From: Tomocerus qinae
Taxonomy: Eukaryota > Arthropoda > Collembola > Entomobryomorpha > Tomoceridae
Assembly: GCA_020055645.1 (NCBI GenBank)
Contig: CM034546.1
Span: forward strand, 38,378,001-38,442,000
Direction of reading: 5' to 3'
DNA: 64,000 bases
The notes below the pieces were generated by a model that was not told where the DNA came from, did not search any database, and worked only from the letters and a program-made list of their open reading frames with translations. This document shows, piece by piece, positions 43,730 to 55,227 of this stretch. The position numbers were made by a program, and so were the translations under genes. The stretch's first letter is position 1; every line of letters starts with the position of its first letter.

Positions 43730-45845
43730 AATTCTAAGTGTAAAAATTTTAAAACTATTTGTATAAAGTACCATTTGACCATTTAAATAGTATTACTTTT
43801 ATGCAATCCGATGTGTTTAGGTATATACTAACCTAATCCGTTTCAATTGACAACATATTTCAATAAAATAATTAATAACAGTGCTCTAAGTTGCTTGTGA
43901 GTTAGGTAGGTACAATTAGGTAGCTACAAGTGTGGTATAACTGTTAGGTAGTGTTGGGATAAACTACTATTAAAATGTTTGTGACTATACGTGTTTAGGA
44001 ATATTAAATGACAGCATTATTTTATGTGAACATAGATTTGTTTTACTAAATTACAATACAAAAGAAAACACTTATTGATAGGAAGTTTCTTTAAGTATTC
44101 TCTAGAGCTTTCAACATTTATTGTTTACTTTGGTTATTTACGTCTCTCTTCAAAACTGGCCATAAACAACTTTAAATACCTCGTCCTTACTTTTGCAATA
44201 ATATTAAAATGCACTACCTTAGATTTGACGCCGGCATATCCATGAATTTGTTTAAATAAGAGCATTAAAATAATGACAAAACAGGATGTCAGTTGGCTTG
44301 ACCGTTTTCGTGATTGGGTCGTAGTCATAAGGAATGAGACAATACTTGGAGAATATAACACGCCTTAAATAGTTGACTTTCAGCAGAGATTGATCTTGGA
44401 TGAACTTTTGGTTCCATTTTTGGATATTAATTAACCTTTACCCAAAACTCCACACTCGTTATTTAGTAAGTGCCAATATAATAACGGAATGAGTAGACAG
44501 CAAAGTTCTAAGTACAGCGAAGTATACTAATATAAAGAAATAAAGCAAAATCGTTGTAAATAATATCCTAACTCAATACACCTGACTAGGGCGTGGCAGG
44601 AATCGGCGACACTGAGAGTTTCTTTATTTAACTAATAGACAGTTAAATATGTTAGAACAAAGGTGGGTTATGCCAATGCCCATTAGTACTATGGACTGGC
44701 AGGTGGATAAAAATCCAATTGAGTTAATGTTGATTCTAACAGTGGTTTGAAGGCGTGTAGAAGTCTACAGGTATTAGCACTTAGCACAATAAGCCACATT
44801 CCCCTTGTAGTTGTATACAGCATAATACATAATATTATGTACATAATATAATCACCAAGTATTTTTGACTGCCAGACATAATCATACTCATACATAGCTA
44901 ACTATGGTTTTTCCTAGACTTATGTTAATTGGCATTTGCCAACGGTATGAAAAACGAAATCAAAGCAGAATTAATTGCCTAATATCAAAGTACTTTTTAT
45001 GTGCGTGCGATTATATTTATTATTTACCGACCATTGGTTACAAAATCAAAATAATAACAGTTGTTCAGTAAATCAAAATGAGCACAATTAGCCTACATTT
45101 TAAAGATTTAAAGAATCCAGTAATCCAATCAAAAGATATTGAATAAAAACCAAAACTTTTACATGATTTTATGCCATATCTGTTAAATAGAATGTCAAAT
45201 TCTAGATCGTCGCTGTTAAACTTGAGTTGTCTCTCCATTATCAAAACTTAAACATAGTAGATTATTAGTTTCATGTTAATTCTCATTCAAGCCAAATGTC
45301 GGCCTACCACAATAATATTAATAATTGTCTCTAACTAATAATTTAATTTTATCGCGTGGCAATAAAATAATAATTATTATTTTTGTAAATTTGTGATTGC
45401 TGTATTTATCTTTCTACTCTCATCATACCGACTCGCGACTGTACTATTTGTGCACCTTAAATTGTCCTATGTTTACTATCAAAATTAATTACTGATTATT
45501 CAACATTATATTGCAATATACTACAACCTATCTACTTATTTACTTCACTTTATGCTATTTACATTGACCTTCTGTAAAACATCACTATATTATTATCACA
45601 TTATACTACTTTTTACTTTATACATTATACTTAAAAATGGGAAATTGATAGTTAATTTTTTGATTTTTTTTTGTATTTAAAAAAAGTTTTTACATTACAT
45701 AATATTAGGACAAATACGCTGTGCAGCTAGCTATAACTATATAACGTGAAAACATCAATTTAATAATGCAGGCAGCAGGACCGCCAACTCGTAGAATAGC
45801 GATTGTTAGGACTTATATATTATAGGAACTGAAGCAAAAATAACC
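43730..45845. other. Second copy of the receptor-block spacer
   Basis: Apart from the GR-B exon 1 remnant this holds no gene. It matches 27600-28190 and 28890-29815, then 31920-32197, with the I/Loa-like insertion absent. That makes it the empty-site reference for that element. Confidence 0.6.
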
Positions 45846-47162
45846 TTAGCCAAATGTTAAAATACATTCCATTGTTCCTAAACTAATTGAATATATATAC
45901 TTAATTATTTTGTCAATTTTGATAATACAAAATCTACCGATACAAATTTGGCATGTTGGGCAGGATTTTACAAATTTCTTGAACAGAGCATTGTGAAGTT
46001 TTGGAATTTCCCGGTTGGTACCATTTTTCCATGATTCGAGGCATGAGAATGACGATTCAAAGACCATAGACGAGATGAAGAGAACCATGAGCCAAATCAT
46101 AGCCAGTAGGACAGCCCAGAAGGAAAATGCCAGAGATATGATGATACCCATTTGATGTCGGTAGAGAATGAGAAGGAAGTTGAGCAGATATAACTGCCTT
46201 TTGAAGAGGAAGTTGGAAATGAACAACGACGCACAGTACACAGCATTGGCTTGGCTAACTATTATTTGAGACAGTCGGTAGATTCGGGACAATGTGGCCA
46301 TCTCTCGAAATTCATCTTCAGTTCGATATTGTTTTCTTCCAAAGCTGTAAAAATAATTTTTTGTCATGTAAATATAAAATAAGGATAAATTAAAGATTTA
46401 TTCAATAGAGAAATAAATTATCTCGTCTAATTACCTCAACTCTTGGAAAAACACTTTCAATGTTGGACAAATCATGAGTGGGGTAGCAGCGTGAAACATC
46501 GTCACCGCAAACGCACCGAATGAAAACCAAACATGAAATGCTGCCAATAGCTCAAATGCTATATAGTTCAAATCATCAGAATCCAGTAAGGATGTCATGA
46601 ACAAGGATTGGAATGGAAGAATGAATATTCCAGCTCCGAGTCCTAATGGATAGATGACTGCAACCATAAGCACCAAGAAGATGATGACGTCTTCTCCCTC
46701 AATTCTGTTTCGATATTTCTTCTTAAAGTATTGTTCTGTAAAAAAACAGAACATTAACATACCTATATAATAAGTTTTCTAAACTACTTTATTGAACTTA
46801 CTGCGCCATTTGAGGAAAGTCGAAATCAAGACATTCGTAGTAGTTAACAATTCTTCCCTTCTGAAGATGTTAATGTACATCATGAGGATTGGTATGGCTA
46901 CTCCTAATACGTAGACGTATTCCATGCAAGCAGGAACGACATTACCATAAAATGTGTCATATAAAGCCCTCCCCAATAAATAAAACCAAAAAATGTGTGA
47001 ATACAGAACAAACAGCCACCATTTCAACAAAACCCATTTGTTGGTGGACCATTCCAAATATCTACCTGGACAGTCAGATACCCAGCTAAACGGTATTCCT
47101 CCGCTTAGGTTTCCAAATTTCACATGCCACGATAATATGCTTATGGAAATAGCTTTAACCAT
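45846..47162 (-). CDS. Gustatory receptor C, intact three exons
   Basis: The exons are 47162-46802, 46735-46435 and 46344-45846. The donors are GTAAGT and GTAATT, the acceptors TTTTTTTACAG and TTTTTACAG, and the phases join without a stop to 386 aa. Several hydrophobic segments are present (for example WWLFVLYSHIFWFYLLG, VIIFLVLMVAVIYPLGLG, ISLAFSFWAVLLAMIWLM) and the C-terminus has SCPTCQICIGRFC. Length and TM pattern fit the insect GR family, membrane chemoreceptor channels of taste cells. The paralogue at 32198-32691 is dead, so GR-C is the working copy. The frame is open a few codons upstream of the Met to about 47195, so a further 5' exon is possible. Confidence 0.78.
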
Positions 47163-48564
47163 GGCAAAAAATGAGGCTTTCTGGATTCTGTTCTAAGAAT
47201 CAGAACAGAAGGACAGTCAAAGGCAGAATAAATGGATTGGCCTATTGGGAAATGTTTTTTATTAGTATTAGACTTTAGACTGCTGTTGTATGGGCGTCAA
47301 CAAGGCCGCTTTAGTGGAAAAAGGACATTAATACAAGAAACAAGCACTTAAAACGGCTACTACAAAAAGTAATAAATCAAATGGCGTGGCATATCAAAAA
47401 ATGCAATTCGCTAATATAAATTTATTTGTAGTAAACACGGCCTATCTGAATAACTGTTTAACGAGTGGTAGGGGAACATTAGGAGAACTTTCTCGTGTTA
47501 GTTATAGTTCTGATGTTCTTAGAAATCCAAACAGAAAATCTGTATAAGCTGATAATTTGATGGACAGCTCATGTTTTTCTTTTGGGAATAGGAACAACAA
47601 CCTCATTTAATATTTATGCGCATATACTCTTATGCTCTATAAAAGAGAAAAGTATTCATTTCGTAGAAGTCTGCTTTCTCTTCAAACATTACTTTGGTAC
47701 ATGCAATAGTTGGAGAGAATAGATGATATCCATGAATCCATGCCTTTTAAAAATATTAAAATGAAGCAATATTTAATGGGCAATCCGTTTTCTTATGTGG
47801 CAGTTGTTCCCTAACCTTATGCTTGAAATTTACATTATAGTTTAAAAACTTACAGGGTTTAGTAAAGCCATAAAATTGATTTATGGATGTATTATAAATT
47901 AAGGCACTCAATATTTCCGATTTCCATTCTAAGCTAATCATGATGTCTGTAGTTGTACAACCCTTACTAATACAACATAAACCGTTCTCGACGAATAGTG
48001 CCTTGTACAGTTGTCATTTGTCAGTTGCCGAAACCACTAATCTTTCCTGTTGTGTAAGTCGCAGATATAAAACTGCATCTCCCAAACAGGATGATGAAAA
48101 GCTGACTTAAATATGTAGTAATAGTCAAATAGAAGTATTTAATGGGTACAAAATATTAATATATAATATAATATATAATATACTAAAATCTGAACTGAAA
48201 ATTTCAAATATTCTTTTATTAACTTGATTTATTCTTTGGTTACTCGTGACATCTCGTCGTCATGACAATCATTAAATGTGATCCGCCATGTGTATCAATA
48301 ATAGATGTTATTCAAAATAATAATAATAATTATATTCGACCTTATAAATAAATCGGAAAGGATTATTATAATATACAGTTTTACGATTTTTCAATAATAA
48401 CTTCTTAGATTTACCCTTTTACAAGCATTTAATCTAAATATAATTATAATTAAGGGATATAAAACTATTAAGAATATATTTAGGGTAATGCAGCGAGGAG
48501 AACAGTAACCTTCTGAATTAGCGTTGCCACTACCTATCCAAGATATACAAATACGGTTATGATG
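47163..48564. other. Upstream region of GR-C
   Basis: It contains the minus-strand frame 47941-47756, starting MISLEWKSEILSALIYNTSI and meeting a GTAAGT donor after KP at ~47854. It could be a 5' exon of GR-C, but the splice phase does not fit the acceptors I see near 47185. The rest shows no gene. Confidence 0.35.
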
Positions 48565-49100
48565 TTATGAAGTGCAACCGCTTGGTCGGACTTTACAATA
48601 TATTAGGGTATATCTGTATATTACTGGTTTAATGATAATAATGAAGGCAAAGGCGACGAGACTCCACAGCTCTAAGTAAATTAAACATAAACCCAACGAT
48701 AAGTACCATTCCTCATTGGGGTCATATGGGGTGTTGTTGTTATCAGGAACCAAGATACAATTTTTCAGAGCAATCCCCTATAACATTACGATTGACAGAT
48801 ACCCATGATCCAAATGAGGATACAGCAGCGAAACTTGTTTACAGCCCCGCCCCCTTTTGGTTGATAAACCATTCGAACTGGTAAATTATATCCAACCTGA
48901 TATTTGAAAGGTCGTGTTGACTGGACATTTAAATCGGACAAACATACCGAATAATGCAACATGAATGAAAACATATGACATCATTATTGAAATATTTGGA
49001 ACTAACTCCCCCGGATTAAATTTTTTTCAAAGTTGATAACTATATGGCCAGGATCGCCACAGAAATCAGATATTCTTATTTAAAAAAGTTAAATTAGTAT
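48565..49100 (-). CDS. Possible small multi-TM protein gene, exons uncertain
   Basis: 48753-48565 reads MVPDNNNTPYDPNEEWYLSL and then a long hydrophobic stretch (WSLVAFAFIIIIKPV). ~48990-48920 has a second hydrophobic stretch (MMSYVFIHVALFG-type) ended by GTATGT. The same order occurs at 34196-34660. I could not join the pieces into one model and recognise no family. Confidence 0.3.
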
Positions 49101-49377
49101 TTGCTTTATGCAAGTGCATGTTTTATGTTTACATCATATTCGTCCGGAACCACACAATTCCTCTTAGTACATCTCTGACGACGGCTTTTAGTTTGTTTAG
49201 CAGATTGACGACGTGCATTTTCAGCATCAATCTAGAGTGCCACAACCATTCCAGAAGAAGAGTAATGAATGATCAAAGTAGAAAGTATCCACAAACGAAG
49301 ACAATTGTATGGACTTTCATGGACAGACTAACAGGCAATGGCTGAGATTCTTTATGCTTCAGTTTGGAATAGGATAT

Positions 49378-49559
49378 TGTCGCGGTGTTGGTATAATGTG
49401 AGACTTGGAAGTCTCGAGGATAGGCTAGGCTTGTTGATTGTGTAAGAAGGTAATAAGCTCGTGCTTAGCTCAGTTGGAAGAGCATCGGTCGCGTTAACCG
49501 GGTAGGGCGGGGGTTCGAGTCCCTCAGCCGGGCTTTACTTTTTACACAACCACTCGACA
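49378..49559 (+). repeat. 5' LTR of the TRIM
   Basis: Identical to the 3' LTR except in and beside the anticodon arm of the tRNA-like unit, plus the resulting one-base length difference. Confidence 0.9.
49457..49533 (+). tRNA. tRNA-like Pol III unit in the 5' LTR
   Basis: 77 nt. A box TAGCTCAGTTGG (49466-49477), B box GGTTCGAGTCC (49512-49522), T5 terminator at 49539-49543. The D stem (GCTC/GAGC) and T stem form; the anticodon stem TCGGT/ACCGG pairs. The 3' acceptor strand AGCCGGGC is tRNA-Lys-like but the 5' strand GCTCGTG pairs only partly. The loop CGCGTTA lacks the universal T33, so it is unlikely to decode. More like a domesticated promoter or tRNA mimic. Confidence 0.65.
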
Positions 49560-50020
49560 TGGTGGAGATGGGTTTTCGGTCCCCGTATTTTCTCATAGGA
49601 GGAGCGGGTGAGTGCGTGGAAGCACTCTGAATAAAAATGGGAAGTTGTCGCGTGCCGTGAGCCAGCCAATGGCTGCACTAGTGAGTGAAGCCATTGGATG
49701 ACTCTCAGCAGACTTGTGAAAAGAGTCGGGAGAACTAAGTTGGAAGCAGAGGAGAGAAGGTGCGAGTCTAGAGCCAATAAAGAGGTTGTGGGACAGAGAA
49801 ACGAGGTCTTGGCTTGGGTTGAGTTATTGGCATCTTGGTATTGGCATCTTCGGGACTTTGACCTGACACTGACCTGACCGAAAGAAGGACATTCGGAGAA
49901 TACCTCTCCTGGTTGACCCGTGGCTTTACCTAGCGAGCGCATCACCCAAGAGGAGTCTTTTCCGTACGACAAGGAGGAGCGGGTGAGTGCGTGGAAGCAC
50001 TCTGAATAAAAATGGGAAGT

Positions 50021-50201
50021 TGTCGCGGTGTTGGTATAATGTGAGACTTGGAAGTCTCGAGGATAGGCTAGGCTTGTTGATTGTGTAAGAAGGTAATAAG
50101 CTCGTGCTTAGCTCAGTTGGAAGAGCATCGGTCGCGTTTACCAGAAGGGCGGGGGTTCGAGTCCCTCAGCCGGGCTTTACTTTTTACACAACCACTCGAC
50201 A
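50021..50201 (+). repeat. 3' LTR of the TRIM
   Basis: Starts TGTCGCGGTG and ends CCACTCGACA, followed by the ATAT target duplication. Confidence 0.9.
50100..50175 (+). tRNA. tRNA-like Pol III unit in the 3' LTR
   Basis: 76 nt with the same A box (50109-50120), B box (50154-50164) and T5 (50181-50185). The anticodon region differs (GTTTACCAGAAGGG against GTTAACCGGGTAGGG), which weakens one anticodon-stem pair. Confidence 0.65.
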
Positions 50202-51908
50202 ATATTATATCTTCCAATTCAGTGATGAAATACCATTGTTCCTTGAAATACTTTAGAAAACCTCTCTCTTGAAAGATTTTGAAATAGAAATTGAATTTAT
50301 AACGATAACAATGTGCGAAACTGTAAGATATAGGATCTGTGAGATCTGTTTCCTTTACAGTCATGCAAATTCCTTCAGAAGATACTAACGACGGTATTAA
50401 GGGCACAATGTGATAACTTGACTCTTTAGGATGTGTAGTAAACAGTTTCATTGAGTAGTTGGTCAACATTTTGCTAGTAAATGTCCAGGGGTCCATTTTA
50501 AGGTGTTCAGATGTTGCATCAGATTGCCAATCAAATTTGAAGACACTTGAATTCATTTTGTCCAGAATTTTATATTTTTCGAAAATATTTATTTTGTGAT
50601 CGTTCCTAAATCGCCGTTTGTCTTTCTGTAGCAACATTTTATATCCATTTTCCACGAGATCTTTAAAGTCTTTAAATTGCTTTCTGTCTGGCGGAGCAAT
50701 AATCTCGCTTGTTATCCACGTTTCATATTGAGTAGCAATTAGAAATCCCATGGACACAATTACCAAATACAAAATGTTTCTCCTTTTATTGGAAACATCC
50801 TGATTTAAAAGGACGGCTATTGTGGATACCAAAATAAACTCTAATTTCTTGTAGAAAGTAGAAATTCCAAAGCCTAAAGCATAAAATGAAATCGGGAATA
50901 GCGAAAATATCAGCCACCAGCAATAATCATCAAATGTATTTTGAATCAGAACTGACAAAGGGACATCCGCCAATCGATAATTCGCTTCACAGTAATATGG
51001 AATGATCTCTTCAAAGTATTCAATGAAACGAGTTTTATACCATGGTACATTGTAAGTTTCTTTGTAATGGTTAAGCATCAAAATGATTCCACATCGACGA
51101 TGTTTTTTTTGGACTTCAAAATATCGCCTTGCATATACGGCAGTAAAGTTGAATCTTTCAGCCATTAATTCGACAACTCTAACTGAATTTAAACAATTTA
51201 GATTTAAACGATTAGTTTTTACTATTGAATAGAGCACCATTTTACATTCTGGCATTTCTCTAGCGCCCCTGAACAAAAATTTGCCATTAAGGCTACTAAT
51301 TTGAATGCCATGAAGATTTGCGTTTAAAGTATTCCAAATTCTTTCCCATTCTTTTTCGGAATCTTCTGCTTCAATTGGATGAAGAATAAAAGACTCACTC
51401 TTCGGATTGTAGAGAATTGTCGTGTAAATCGAATGTTCGTTTCCAACCTTCATTGCAAATATCAAGAGAGGAGCCACCAAATGAGCAATGAGGTATGATT
51501 GCCACTTTGGATTCATCCATTTGAATTCATCTTTGATGACGATTATGAATATCGAATCGCGACGATTTATTTCTTTACCAAAAGTCGTGATGAGATTTGT
51601 CAAGTTAGGATCTGGCTCCATTAGAATATTAACAGTGCACAAACTTCTGGAGAGATCCCGTGGATTATCTTCATGACGACCGAAGAGAGTTTTATATAGT
51701 CTGATGTTGCCAAGGTCCATGGTTGGCCATTTTGGTTGGACAGGATAAAATCTGTTTGCCATTCGGATTGATGGAAAGTAACCATGTTGAAATCACAATT
51801 ACTATATAATGACAAATTTCGAAAGCATTTGATGTTGTTTATAATTATAGAAATTAATAGTGGTACAATTATATAGACGGAATACATTTTAACACTAATT
51901 TTGCTCAA

Positions 51909-52085
51909 TTGTCTTCACCAGTGACTGATCCAATGTAAGAGAAAGAATATTTAGTTTTAGATTACGTCTGTATGACTAGTCTCAATGAGGCACCAACGCA
52001 GTAGTCAGGGCTGGTAGTTAATAGCAAAATAGCAACGAACGATTGTCAATTGTCAACTATAACCTCAAGTTATAAATCATTTACC
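51909..52085. promoter_or_regulatory. Divergent intergenic region, second copy
   Basis: It matches 36986-37169 closely (ATTGTCAACTATAACCTCAA stretch). It lies between the broken IR and a signal-peptide exon. Confidence 0.35.
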
Positions 52086-52164
52086 ATGAAATTCAGAATG
52101 GTGGTCACCGTTTTCTTTATCGAATTTTCTATTATAACTCCTGCAGCAGTATTAGTATTACAGA
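52086..52164 (+). CDS. Signal-peptide exon, second copy
   Basis: It encodes MKFRMVVTVFFIEFSIITPA and then AVLVLQ, followed by GTAGGC, paralogous to 37170-37242. The region that would hold exon 2 is deleted or diverged here, so the gene is probably incomplete. Confidence 0.3.
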
Positions 52165-53575
52165 GTAGGCAAAATTTCTGTTTTGAAATTTTTAGAAATG
52201 CACCAGTAAATTATGTTTTTAAGTTTGAAAAACGGAATGTCTGATGCTCCAAATTACACAAAATCCTTTTTTAACAGAAGATTTGCCTTAATGTTAGAAG
52301 CCGATGTAAATGTTTACACATTAATACAAGCTGTAATCGTAAAATATCAATACTTTGTTTTCCAATTCCCTTTAAATCCACACTTGCTCCCCTTTCCATT
52401 ACTTTAAATAGGCTTAGAAATCCTGCAAGGTAACAGAAGATATTACTTTAAAAGTAATATCTTCTATATAGGCAGTTAATATGTACTAAATTACAACTCT
52501 ACGACAAAAAGAAATTTTCTGTTGCTATTCGTCAATGTTTAACTACATTTTTCAAACGTGTATGTAGACTTTGTAGACTTTACAACCACAACAACACCGA
52601 AAATGTCCTAGGCGTGAATAACCAAAAAATCCGGCTTGTTGGGTTGGCATTTTGGATATAAATCAGCAAAACCCCATGGGTTTTTCATACAGAAATGTCT
52701 CACCACTCTATTGACGTAGGAAAGCTATATTCAACTTCTGAGACAGTGAAGGACACTGCTCGTAGTAGGCGGGTTCTATAGCCACTCAGGATCAGAGTTG
52801 CGTTTTGTTCCAACGAAATTATAACTCTCCAGGATGAAATTAGTTTTTATGACAACTAACTTATATAGCATAACATCAATAATTCCCTTGCATTGTAATA
52901 CGTGATGTCTTTAAAAATTGTTTCCCCTTTATGAATAGCCCTTCTTTTTTATAAGAAATAATTCTATAGACAATGTTTCTGACAGAGGTATGTATGTTAT
53001 TATCAAATATTCATATCATACATATGTGTTTTGGCTTGCAGGTTGTCCTTGTGAGAAATGAAGAATTTTGCTGACGTCAATCGGTTTCTACAAAATGTAA
53101 TGTGGTTTCTTTACTTCACGGAATGATTGAAGTTAAAACAAAGCAATAGAAAAGTTAAAAGCATATTTCACATTGTCAACTACAAATTATAACCTGTAAT
53201 CGTAAGTTTTCTTCTATTATTATTATAGTATTTGTTATGACAAACAGAGTTATGCTTTTTAAAAATAAAATACCAACAATGTAGTAATTACTTGAACCCG
53301 ACTTTAGACTTTTGTTAACTTTAGTATTAAATATGTTCCGCAATGTGCATAAATTAAAGTTATGTGTCATATAATTGTAATATTCGACCATTTAAATAAA
53401 TCGACACAGGGGAGAGTAATCATAATATTTGATTGGTACATTGTTTTACTAATGGATATAGTAAATAGGAGTAAGGTTAGGTAGATTGGTAATGTTCTAT
53501 CTTCCTGTGTTATTCCAATTTTCATGCATTTTCTATAATGAAAGCTGTGGATTTTGTTTGGTACAAAGTTAAACT
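52165..53575. other. Intergenic with a short palindrome
   Basis: No gene. 52435-52466 is a near-perfect palindrome (AGAAGATATTACTTT and inverse). 52600-53150 matches parts of 37740-37870 and 39060-39300. Confidence 0.5.
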
Positions 53576-53830
53576 ATGAGGATGTCGAAGCCTCTAATGC
53601 TGACTAAAATATTTTTAGTGCTAAGTAAGTTTGTTAAAATGTTTATTCCTCTTTACCTACCCGTTTGAAGGTTCAGTTGTTTTAATGTGCATAATTTCAA
53701 CATTGCATTAATTTCAAGGAATTGGTTGCATGAATAAAACTACGAGATATCATACAAAGTATCGATGCTACACCAGGAAAAACAATAAAATGTAGAGAGA
53801 TGGGAAATGAAAATTGTGACGTTATTTAGT
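53576..53830 (+). CDS. Candidate secreted peptide gene
   Basis: ATG 53576 opens a signal-like exon (MRMSKPLMLTKIFLVL) that ends at a consensus donor GTAAGT at 53625. After ATTTCAAG (~53721) two frames carry cysteines before a stop (GCMNKTTRYHTKYRCYTRK in phase; KCREMGNENCDVI in another). The model is not settled and may be a chance combination. Confidence 0.22.
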
Positions 53831-55227
53831 GAAGCAAATTGGAATAACACAGGCATAAAATATACGACTTATTTAGTCCATAGGAAAAACCAACACATTG
53901 GTAAACCATATAAATATCCTAAACGATAACGCTACTACAAGGTCCAAGTATATAATATATGTGGTAGACTGGGAAGGATATAAGACTTGGAGTAACAATA
54001 ATGCCTTTCTCAGACTAGAGTGATAGGCATATCTGGGGGCCTGTATTTGGAAGTTAACCAATCTACAGCCTGCAGTTCAACTAATCCTTCATATAATATG
54101 AACCAATCACAATGTTACTAGAAACTTAACCACCACTAATGCAATTCACAAAATAATAAAAGCTTTGCCACCAGATTGGAGTATTTCCTGCCATCATTGG
54201 AAATTTGGGCGCAGATTCTGCATATTGGTGTTGCTTTTTCTCTATATGTTGAACAGCCGCCCAAGATCCCATTGAAACCTGGATTCCAAAATTTTAAGTC
54301 CCATAAAAATCGGACTTATCTTTTGGGATAAATAAAGCCAGATATAAAGCATTTTTAACACGCATTTAGATATGCCCATGTGGTTGCTATGCAGGCGTGG
54401 AAGTGGAGAGCGTTCTTAAACCCCAAAACACCTGGGTCAATGGTTTTCCTAAATTACCCGGGTTTTTTGATACCTTGTTAAGGATAAGGGGTACTTTTTA
54501 TAGCAAATCTGTTGATGCTCAACGCTTTGGAAAGTGTAATTCAATAGGAGTACTGGGTACCTAGTATCTATATAACTTCTATGTATTCTACTACAATGGT
54601 TCGGCAATGAAAATGTCCTAATAGTCCTAATAAAGCTCACCTACGATGTCTCATTGCAACATAATATCACAATAAGCAGAATATAGGGAATGTGCCATAT
54701 TGATACTATATGTGTAAGTATGTAGTGAACTGCCTAGATAACTATAATATTATTATGCGGTAAAGCAATAAATATCTACAACAGTGCAAGGTCCCGATAA
54801 CAAAACATGTAATACTGTGTGACCATGTTCAATCCTCTGAGTTCATAACCATGGTTATAACCTGAATAAGATGTGTACATTTATTTAATTAGTTATAATA
54901 TTATTAGGCCAGGGTCAGGAGTATGTTTATATTGAATTTCAAAATGTTACAAACCATTTTAACATTTTGGGTTAATTTCGAAATAATATGTGTGTTCATA
55001 CAATTTGGATTGCATTAGCGCTGACGCATTTTGGCACACCCTACCACATATATATATACAGGTAGGTAAACATATTCTGGTATTATAGAGATATTTAACT
55101 GGAAACGCACAAGTACGGTGATACACTGGCCGAACTATAACAAAAAGTTCAAATTTATTGGACTAGGAAAATAATATCTGATCATTACTTTCATCGACGA
55201 CTTGGCAATTTTTTTGCAACATAAAAT
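53831..55227. other. Intergenic, no gene seen
   Basis: No supported feature until about 55020, where similarity to 1925-2120 (upstream of the first GFRP-like copy) begins. Confidence 0.5.

Larger units (their letters stand above)
39808..44418 (-). pseudogene. Gustatory receptor B, decayed and split by a copia element
   Basis: Exon 2 (about 40579-39832) is nearly identical to GR-A but has a two-base insertion near 40500, and it loses homology after ATRPLKF so the last TM is missing. A GATTT(T) microsatellite at ~40385-40430 adds about 16 in-frame codons after DSGGI. The intron contains the copia insertion 40678-43724. Exon 1 survives only as its N-terminal part near 44418-44290 and is cut by an internal deletion relative to 28890-28190. 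It cannot encode a receptor. Confidence 0.85.
49378..50201 (+). mobile_element. TRIM: 824-bp LTR element with tRNA-like genes in both LTRs
   Basis: The LTRs 49378-49559 (182 bp) and 50021-50201 (181 bp) begin TGTCG and end CGACA. The target duplication is ATAT (49374-49377 and 50202-50205), confirmed by the uninterrupted paralogue at ~35258. The putative PBS TGGTGGAGATGGG starts right after the 5' LTR (49560). The purine tract AAAAATGGGAAG lies just before the 3' LTR. The 461-bp interior has no protein domain, so it is a terminal-repeat retrotransposon in miniature that depends on a helper. Plant Cassandra TRIMs carry a 5S rRNA-like gene in their LTRs; here the Pol III unit is tRNA-like. Confidence 0.9.
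49118..51908 (-). pseudogene. Ionotropic receptor, second copy, broken by indel, stop and TRIM insertion
   Basis: Closely similar to the intact IR at 35000-36985 over the whole length. Lesions: a one-base deletion near 51693-51697 (the N-terminal frame from 51908 ends at 51621; the main frame is open from 51762); the TRIM insertion 49378-50201 after the IITELEDI block; and in the tail beyond the insertion a TGA in place of a glycine codon at about 49283. The rest of the channel domain (TM1, pore, TM2) is still open, so decay is recent. Confidence 0.88.

Noticed and set aside
49457-49533. Functional cellular tRNA gene
   Set aside because: Poor acceptor pairing, no T33 in the anticodon loop, and location in an LTR.
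49535-49972. 145-codon antisense frame inside the TRIM
   Set aside because: It covers PBS and repeat scars, matches nothing, and TRIMs are non-coding; most likely chance in GC-richer DNA.
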